DNA from: Epiperipatus broadwayi
Lineage: Eukaryota; Onychophora; Udeonychophora; Euonychophora; Peripatidae
Length of the DNA stretch: 64,000 nt
Assembly (NCBI GenBank): GCA_028023455.1
Contig: JAQFVV010012395.1
Location: forward strand, 2,852,001 to 2,916,000
Direction of reading: 5' to 3'
Shown: one piece after another, positions 56,703 through 64,000 of the stretch
Layout of the letters: the number at the start of each line of letters is the position of its first letter
Numbering within the stretch: position 1 is the first letter of the stretch
Notes under the pieces: generated by a model
The model's database searches: none
Told to the model about the DNA's origin: nothing
What the model saw: only the letters and a program-made list of their open reading frames with translations
Translations under genes and position numbers: made by a program

Positions 56703-59639
56703 GTATTTGATTTTAAGTTTATTTATTAATTTTTTTTTGAATGGATTTAAAGTATTGATACCAATTATTAAACCATCAGCATGGTATGACTAATGATCTA
56801 CTAATCTTAAAACATTTTGTTTCATCATTTTAAAACATGGATTCTTAAGAGTAATTCTTTATATTGTCTTGTGATTGATCAGAAATGTTAGTTTCTGTTT
56901 AGTTATATTAATTAAAATAATTGAATGATTAGTTACTCATAAGTCATGTGAAATTCAAGCATTAAATGTGCCTGGTTGAGTTTTTAAACCAGAACTTTTA
57001 GTTCACTTTAGTTCTAGAGTTCTTAACTCTACCAAAATATTAAACTGACAGGATTATATATAATTTTTTATTGTTTGTTATTGGAATGATTATCTTCTAA
57101 CTGAACTGTAACATTAATCTTTATATATTATCTGCCAAAGATAGGGTGATGTAATTAGGAAGTAGTGTATTAAGGTCAAATAATATATGGTCATCATGAG
57201 AGGTATTTGCCCATTGCTTGCATATTTTTCACAAAATATTAATGATATTTTTTTATGTTATTCTAATACATAAAAATTAACTAACTATCTATATAATTTA
57301 TTATTTGAAATAAAGTCGTATTAGTTGAAATTAATTTAGTATTTTTTATAGCCCAGATTTATCATCATCATCACTTATGGGAAAAAAAATGATTTTTTTT
57401 TTTAAATGTTCTAATTTTGTGCTTTTACTTTTCTGTATTTTAAAACATAATATCAAAATAATTATAATTTAACTAAAAATATAAACACCCTTTTTATGTT
57501 AGTTGTTTATATATATATATGGAAACTTCATTTGTATTGACTAGTCATTATCAGTCTCTTATGTATGGTATTATTAACTGACTTTTTTAAAAGACAACAC
57601 TCTTCAAATCATTTTTTAAAATAGTGTATCAATAATACCATGGTTAACATAGAAATTAAAATGCTTTGTATATATTGATTAAATTTTTGAGTTAAAAAAC
57701 AAGTCAAGAGTTTTTTGGTTATAATTTATATTCTTTAAGACAAGTTTCAAATTTTGTCTTTGTTATTCTTACATTTCACATGAATTATAGATTTATGCAG
57801 ATGTCTTAGCTGTTTAATGTTGCAGGCAAGTTGTCTGATGATAAATTAAAAAAAAAAAAATACATTCAATTGGCAAAGAAATGATGATGGACTTGTTGCT
57901 CTGTTAATCTTCTTTATATATATATATATATTAACAATTCAAAATACAGCAAAACTCAGTTCTCTCACATATATTCTTTATGATTTCTAAGTTTTTTTTA
58001 ATGTTTTAATAATGATAAGTTAATTATAGTTTAACTCCTCATCCATATATACCATCTGATTCCAATTCTGTTTTTCAAGTATTCATAAATGTCTTTTTTT
58101 TTCCATAATCAATTAACTATTTTATTCTTCTACTTTCTTTCAATATTCATAGTTTGTTTTAACATCTTGTAAGGAAAACATTAATGACCATGTTATTTCT
58201 TTGGTTATGCCATCAAAATTTATTGGAATTTTTTTTTTCAATATTCGAATTAGAAATGTCTAAAAAAAAAGAGAGAGAATTGTTTTTGCACTATCGTTTC
58301 CATTGTTAATTCATAGTTGTGGAATTTGGACTTTATGTAGAAATTATGAGAAGAATATAGATGATTTAGAATTGAATGCTAGAAAAGATTACTTAAAAAT
58401 TGCCTGAGCATCAGAAAGGACTGATGAATCTGATATTAAAGACATTTATATTTAGGATATTTTATACAATCTGATAATAAAATAGAAAAAATGTTAATGC
58501 TTGGCAAATTTGAAAACAATGATATTTGAGATAGATATATGGAATTTAATAGAAGCCAGGAAGATTCAGTTATATTTTTGTCACATCTTTAGAAGCAATA
58601 AGTCTGTGAATAAACATAGAAACTAACAACAATAGATAAAAACTATATTGAGAATCTGCATAATCATTACCATTTTCATTCTCATTTCCTTCTCCTTACC
58701 ATTTTATTATCATTTAATGTCAGTTTTAATATTACAACTGCCTTTGTAATATTTTAATAAGTTTTTTGTTTTAATTTTTTGGGAAAAAACTTCCCTACAT
58801 TATGCATAAAAAAGAAATGTAAATGATTAATAAAGCTTGCAAAAAATGAATAATTTAATTCTTAATTAATTATTTTATTTAAATTGAAAATTTTTGATAT
58901 AACAAATATCTAAATAAATTTACTTATATTTTTGCTAAAATTTTTCTGAAAAAATTATAAGATGGGGTTTATAAATGATATAATTAATAAACTGATGCTA
59001 GATTAAAAATAATCTTATACAAATTTACTACTTATAAACATTACCTTGAATTTAGTCTGATTATAAATAATTAGTAAAAATAACTTTAAAGATAATATGA
59101 TATTTTATCTAATAAAAATTTAAACTTTTATTTCTTTCTTGTTAATAAATCCTCGTATTAATCTATTGTTCCACTATATACAATTTAATATAATAGTAAT
59201 TATTAATCAGATAAAATATTAATGTTATTCATAATCATCATGAGGCTATTTCATAAAGCAAGATCGTAAAGGGTCAAAAGGCTTACACACTGTAAAAAAT
59301 TAGTGAAACCTTTTACAGTGCTGCATTTTTATTAAACTCCAACTTTTATGTCCAATTATTCTAAGAGATTTATTGCCACCCAATATAGTCTTAAGATCTT
59401 ATGATCCCAATATTATATTTTATCAAAACTTATTGATTTGCTTATCATTAGAGTGATTTTTAGAGAAATAAAAAAATTAGGATTGAATTTTTATGATAAT
59501 TGTAGGTTAGGACAAAAAAAAAAGAGAAACAATAATTCAAAGAAAAGCAGTAGTTTGTTGATGAAAGTATTGAGGGAAAATGTCTGGTATTTTTTAACTT
59601 CAGAAAATTGATATTTAAACAATCATATTTTAAATGTAG
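56703..59639 (+). other. Intron sequence with one dispersed repeat
   Basis: AT-rich intron. About 57125-57240 is an inverted copy of the repeat seen at 3845 and 45610. A small stem (CACTGTAAAA with TTTTACAGTG) lies at about 59288-59321. Nothing else is recognised. Confidence 0.5.
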
Positions 59640-59960
59640 GTATAATGAACTGGATATTAGTTTAAAGATGTAATAATTGTAGGGACTATTTTGTTTTCTT
59701 GTTCTTTACATATAGAACTCTTTCACACATTTCATGATTTTATCTCTCTTTTTAATAATATTTGTCATAATATTTTACATTTTTGAGACTTTTATTCTCT
59801 TCTATAGCTTTTCTTGCTAATTTACAATTATATGTTCTTATTAATTATATGTTCTTATTAACTTTTTTAAAAACTATTTTACAAAATTCTAAATGCTTAA
59901 TTCTTTTATAAAATATTCATATTCCTTTTTTCTTTATATATTGTATTGATCCAATAAAAA
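59640..59960 (-). pseudogene. RTE-like LINE fragment, second copy
   Basis: This stretch matches, in the same order, pieces of the larger minus-strand LINE at 62980-63060 and 63419-63680: GTAATTGTAGGGGATACTTT-like sequence, TCACACATTT, ACATTTTTGA.ACTTTTATTCTC, TAGCTTTTCTT and CATATTCCTT. It lacks the SINE that interrupts the larger copy, so it shows the sequence before that insertion. No reading frame of length survives. Confidence 0.6.
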
Positions 59961-61099
59961 ATTTATGGGGAAATAGCTGGGTGTTATTATAGCATCAGTG
60001 TGTAGTTTACAAATGATTTAAAATCTATACATTATTAATCTTAAAATTTATATTTTAATTTAAAATAAATATAATTTATTTCATTTTAATTCAGAAAAAA
60101 AAAAAAAAGGATAAAAGTGAATGATAAAAAAAGTTTATATTCTCACATAGTTTTCATACAAGAAATTTTTTTTATTGAAGTCAGAATTGTTGTGTATGTA
60201 ATTTCTGGATAGAAATACATTTGTACAAATGTAGAATCTCGTTATAAACAAGATGATACCAATGATGTAAAATATGATAATTTAGAATTCTTTTGTAATT
60301 TAGAGATGGAAATATGTTTGTACAAACACACAATCTCATTATAACAAGATGATACCAATTATTGAAAATAGTAAGGTAAAAAAAAGAGAGAGAAAATGAG
60401 AGAAAGAAGACAAAAGACAGAACGATTAATGAAAATTACAATTGAATTACTAAAAACAGCACACACATTCACATATAGATAAATGTTAAAAATGGTCTTT
60501 TTAAATACTCCCTGCAGGCTAAGTCTTTATATGACCCTCTAGTAGAACAATGAAAAAAAAAGTAGTACTCATCAACTTTGCTAAATACCAAATGATGAGG
60601 GTTTGATCCATTTTCAATTTTTCTTTTATTCTCTAGCTAAGAATAGGTAGATATTCACTTAGCAGCTAATATTAGACAGTTAGCTGGACCATACAATTAT
60701 AATTATAAATATTGAGAAAATATTGATAAACATATTTGCATTTTAAGATTTTATATTAAATTTAAACATTTATGGGAAAAAAGGTTTATTATCAGTACAG
60801 TAGATATTTTCAATCTTTTGGCATGAGAAAAAATCACAATAAAGAGCATTATGTCTGTCAGTAACATCATGAATGCCTACATGGATATATAAAGATACTT
60901 TGCTGCATATGATTATTTAACTCTATCTACTTGTTAATGATTTTTTGTAACTTATGTTCAAAGAATCTTTGCATTGTTTTTAATGAGTTTTGTCAGCATA
61001 TGTAAGGAAAGCATTTACTTTTTTTCTTTATTTTAAACTATTAAATTTTTTTTTTTTTTTGAAAAAGAAATAAAAATCTTATTATTGAATCACTATCAT
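59961..61099 (+). other. Intron sequence with a diverged tandem repeat
   Basis: Two diverged copies of a unit of about 95 bases lie at about 60205-60275 and 60300-60372, sharing TTTGTACAAA, GAATCTC-type sequence and ACAAGATGATACCAAT. The remainder is AT-rich with nothing recognised. Confidence 0.55.
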
Positions 61100-62274
61100 T
61101 CATTAAAAATAAATATTATTTTCAATCATTATTGAACCACAGCAGGATGAAGATCTCTTCAAGTTTAATCCAGTTTCGCTTATTCTTAGCTTCTCTGCTC
61201 TACAACAGACTATCAAATTGCTTAGGTGGTCTCTTTCTATGTCTTTTAAACTGTCTTGAGATCCAGTTTAAGATTTCAACTGTTTATCTATTATCATATC
61301 TTCTAGCAATATGTCCAGCTCAATTCTATTTCAGTCTCTTAATTCTTTCAATGATACGTTTGTTCTCCTATCTATATATTTCATTTTGGATCTCCTCTTG
61401 TTATTCCTAGCATGCATCTCTTTGAACTTTATTTAGTAGACTGAAAATTTTTAATTGTTTTTTTTTTGTTAAGTGTTCCAAGATGCAGATTATATATATG
61501 AATTGATAAAATACTTCTATTAAAAACTGCTCTTTACAAATACATAGGTATGTTATCTTTTAATATTAAGTTATTTCTATCAAAAGTATTCCATCCAAGT
61601 TTAATTCTAAGATAAATTTCATTCATTATATCTGAATTAATAATATGACCCCAAAGTATTTGTAGTTAATCTTTTTAATTCATGATTATCAATCTTTATT
61701 TTATTTTTTTGAGAAAAGTCATTGAACGTTACTCTAATTTTTTTAGCATTTGCAAAAATAATCATATCATCTGCAATATCTAAATAACTTAAATAATCTC
61801 CATTTATTTTCATTTCTGTAATTTCCCATTTTAATCAACAAAATATTTCTTGTAATACTGCAGTGAAAATTTTTGAAGATATAGAATTGTCCCATCATGC
61901 ATTTTTCTCAATGTTAATTTTTTTAATATCACTATGTAATACAGTCATTACTGTTGCATTTTGATAAATATTTTTTAGAATACGATAATATCCTGAATCT
62001 ATATATTGATGATCTAATGCTTTCATCATTGTAGAAGTGCTTGCAGAATCAAATGCCTTTTATAATCTACATTTCCAAAACATAATGGCAACTCATATTT
62101 ATTAGTCCTTTTTATAATTTCTCTCAATATTTAGATGTGATCCATTGTGCTAAAAACATTTTAAAACCCATCTTGGTCTTTTGGTTGGTTAAAATTCAAA
62201 GTTCAACTGTAGAAGGATTGTAATTATCTTGGTAAAAATTTTGTAGAAAATTGATAAAAGTCTAATAGGTCTCT

Positions 62275-62717
62275 AAACAATGAGGATTGCCAATTGCTCA
62301 ACAAGCTTTGTGATAAATGCTTAGCCAGAGAAAACATTTAAAATATCTCTGTCAGGAACTCCCCCCCCCCAACCTCTGACCATGATTTCGTGCTTTGGCA
62401 CTCCTCAAAGAGGCGCCAGGGTAGCTTTAGACCACACTAGATGTGTCTGAAGCTACCCTAGCGCCTCTCTGAGGAGTGCCAAAGCACGAAACCATGGTCA
62501 GAGGTTCTGAAGCTACCCTGGTGCCTTTTTGATGAGTGCCAAAGCACGAAACCATGTTCAGAGGTTAGGAGGGGTTTCCTGACAGAGATATTTTAAATGC
62601 TTTCTCTGGCTAAGCATTTATCACAAAGCTTGTTGAGCAATTGGCGATGCTCATTGTTTATATCTTACAAGCTTAAGAGAATTGGGTCATGTGATCTATG
62701 ACTTTTATTTTGACTAT
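62275..62717. repeat. Fold-back family C element inserted in the LINE, 12-bp TSD
   Basis: TAATAGGTCTCT (62263-62274) and TAATAGGCATCT (62718-62729) flank 443 bp; they match at 10 of 12. The reading frame of the LINE (…R-P-I-x-L-L-S) resumes across the insertion. The left arm AAACAATGAGGATTGCC and right arm GGCGATGCTCATTGTTT are inverted, as are GGAACTCC and CGAAACCATG blocks. The centre repeats GAGTGCCAAAGCACGAAACC twice in tandem (about 62476 and 62536). A run of 10 C lies at about 62361. Confidence 0.85.
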
Positions 62718-63056
62718 TAATAGGCATCTAATTTCTAATATCTTTTTTTATCATCTTTTTTAAATATTAATATTTGTATTATATTCTTTCAACCATCTGG
62801 TACATTTTTTCATTAGATATTTGGTATATAACTGTCAACAATTTTTCTATTTCTTCACCTGTTTCTTTTAGGATATTCATTATAATTCCATCATTACCTG
62901 AAACTCTTTCCTTTTTCATAGATTTAGTTGCATGTCTCTCTTCTTCATTTAAAATCCTGGACAATTCAGAATATGTAGTAATTGTAGGGGATACTTTTTC
63001 TTATTCTTTATTGTTATATAATTCTTTGTAGAACTTTTCCACACATTTAATGATGT

Positions 63057-63412
63057 TGTATTTATATATTGGATTATTTCCATAGGATGACTCAGTTGTT
63101 TAGAGAATTATCGTAAAATTCAGTATTTAAGAATTTAAGGGTGCAGGTTTGATTCCCATGCTAGCGCTGTCGCTGGTCAGGCCAGCAACACCTGAAGATG
63201 AGAGGAGAATAATAACTCTTGAAACGTTGTGTGAATACTAACCTATGCGCTATTACTAATAATTGAATGTAATGTACTTGAAAAATTTAAATAAAGATAA
63301 AATTTTCTTAAGATATTCAATGCTTTAATGGAAATAGTTCAATATATAAATACAACTAAAATACCATCAATATAACTAAAATAACATCATCACAAATGTT
63401 CAGGAAAACATA
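63057..63412 (+). repeat. tRNA-derived SINE inserted in the LINE, 9-bp TSD
   Basis: TAATGATGT at 63048-63056 and 63413-63421 flanks 356 bp, and the LINE sequence continues across it as in the uninterrupted copy at 59640. The + strand shows GGATGACTCAGTTGTTTAGA (A-box region), GGTTTGATTCC (B box), the core CTGGTCAGGCCAGCAACACC and a tail TTTAAATAAAGATAAAATTT, then the ACATCATCACAAATGTTCAG module. It is therefore a complete copy of the same SINE family as 22999. Confidence 0.88.
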
Positions 63413-64000
63413 TAATGATGTCATCTCTCTTTTTAAAAATAGTTCCACCTTTTTTATTTATTGCAGAAATGTGTTTCTTACTAATACCAAGATGTTGTTT
63501 TACATTTTTGACACTTTTATTCTCATTTGTAGCTTTTCTTACTAATTTCATAATTATATTTTCTTATATAATTATTAACTCATTTTCCTAATATTTTACA
63601 AAACTCTGGATATTCAGTTTTTTTTAATAGACCATATTTATATATTTTCATATTCCTTCTTTTTTTTATATTTTGTTTTGTCTCAGTAGAAAATTCTTTG
63701 GTAAATTTCTTGTTTTTTTTTTTTGTACCTGTATTAACATTTTAAAACAATTTGCAAGTTTTAATTTAAATTGGCTGGATTGTTTCTGGAGATTAGGAAT
63801 AACAACTGTGAATACTGGTTTTTTTAAAATAGTTTTTGTCTCTAGTTTTGCATTCATACATTTCTTACATCTCACCAATTAATAATTCCTGAATTAAATC
63901 TATTGAGAACATTACAATCTTGAAATACATATTTTCTGTTAATGAAAATGTAATCAAATTCTATTGTATATTCATTTGCATGCTTTTATGTCCATGTTCT

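Larger units (their letters stand above)
61100..64000 (-). pseudogene. RTE-like non-LTR retrotransposon, broken, runs off the window
   Basis: Read on the reverse strand from 64000 downward. Near 63878-63666 an open frame has MVRCKKCMNAKLETKTILKK, the segment after the endonuclease (compare HRLVRCK in the copy at 42240). Near 62964-62779 RVSGNDGIIMNILKETGEEI is the start of the reverse-transcriptase domain. After a fold-back insertion it resumes with RPIRLLSIFYKIFTK near 62270, KAFDSASTSTMMKALDHQYI near 62050 (AFD motif kept), and LDIADDMIIF at about 61755-61785, the catalytic box with IADD for the usual YADD. The C-terminal part continues to about 61130 (ETEIELDILLEDMIID, DSLKDIERDHLSN). Stops are frequent. 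The 5' end lies beyond the window. Confidence 0.82.

Noticed and set aside
61132-61410. 92-residue + strand open frame with hydrophobic stretches, considered as a membrane protein
   Set aside because: It is antisense to the C-terminal part of the minus-strand LINE, whose peptide order matches the other copy.
56703-64000. Search for the next exon of the KIAA0319-like gene
   Set aside because: I looked for the expected end of the third PKD repeat (a G-x-Y-x-F-x-L-x-V-T-D pattern after an acceptor) on the + strand and did not find it; the exon is probably beyond the window.
1-64000. CRISPR arrays, operons, bacterial promoters or terminators
   Set aside because: Spliced exons, SINEs, LINEs and LTR elements show a eukaryotic locus; no regularly spaced identical repeats with unique spacers are present.

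Overview
This window looks like a piece of a large, AT-rich, repeat-packed animal genome. It holds no bacterial-style genes. The only host gene I can support lies on the + strand: five exons (2426-2519, 18448-18540, 26677-26809, 56401-56465, 56542-56702) that join in phase without a stop into 182 codons. They encode the end of one PKD-type domain, a complete second one and the start of a third. Domain order and motifs match the KIAA0319 / KIAA0319L family of membrane proteins. The window starts and ends inside introns of this gene, so both protein ends lie outside. One intron is about 29.6 kb and another is 76 bp. The tRNA-derived SINEs, the RTE-like LINE and the abundant fold-back repeats suggest a mollusc, most likely an octopus-like cephalopod. 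That assignment is inference.

Nearly everything else is intronic mobile DNA. The 16-kb intron (2520-18447) holds a TIR element with TA ends (4482-5810), a decayed Gypsy-like gag joined to a coiled-coil tail and an LTR (about 6860-8960), a cleanly bounded Merlin element with an open transposase core (10117-11017), and several fold-back repeats. The 8.1-kb intron (18541-26676) holds two members of one TIR family in opposite orientation, one of them split by a SINE.

The 29.6-kb intron (26810-56400) holds an LTR retrotransposon (28092-36606) with unusually long, about 2.25-kb LTRs, two unrecognised gag-position ORFs and only the C-terminal end of an integrase. Its 3' LTR carries a nested fold-back insertion. 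Further along are an unclassified block between 17-bp direct repeats (37746-39377), a broken RTE-like LINE split by a fold-back element (42240-44990), a 1.5-kb compound fold-back (49083-50565) and a broken hAT element (52644-55770). The last intron holds a minus-strand RTE-like LINE (about 61100-64000) broken by a fold-back element and a SINE.

The recurring theme is inversion. At least four unrelated repeat families occur here as inverted pairs or fold-backs, often with 9-14 bp target-site duplications. The primary transcript of the host gene could therefore form many long RNA hairpins. The elements do not work together as a pathway; they are layered insertions in one gene, and several nesting orders can be read directly.
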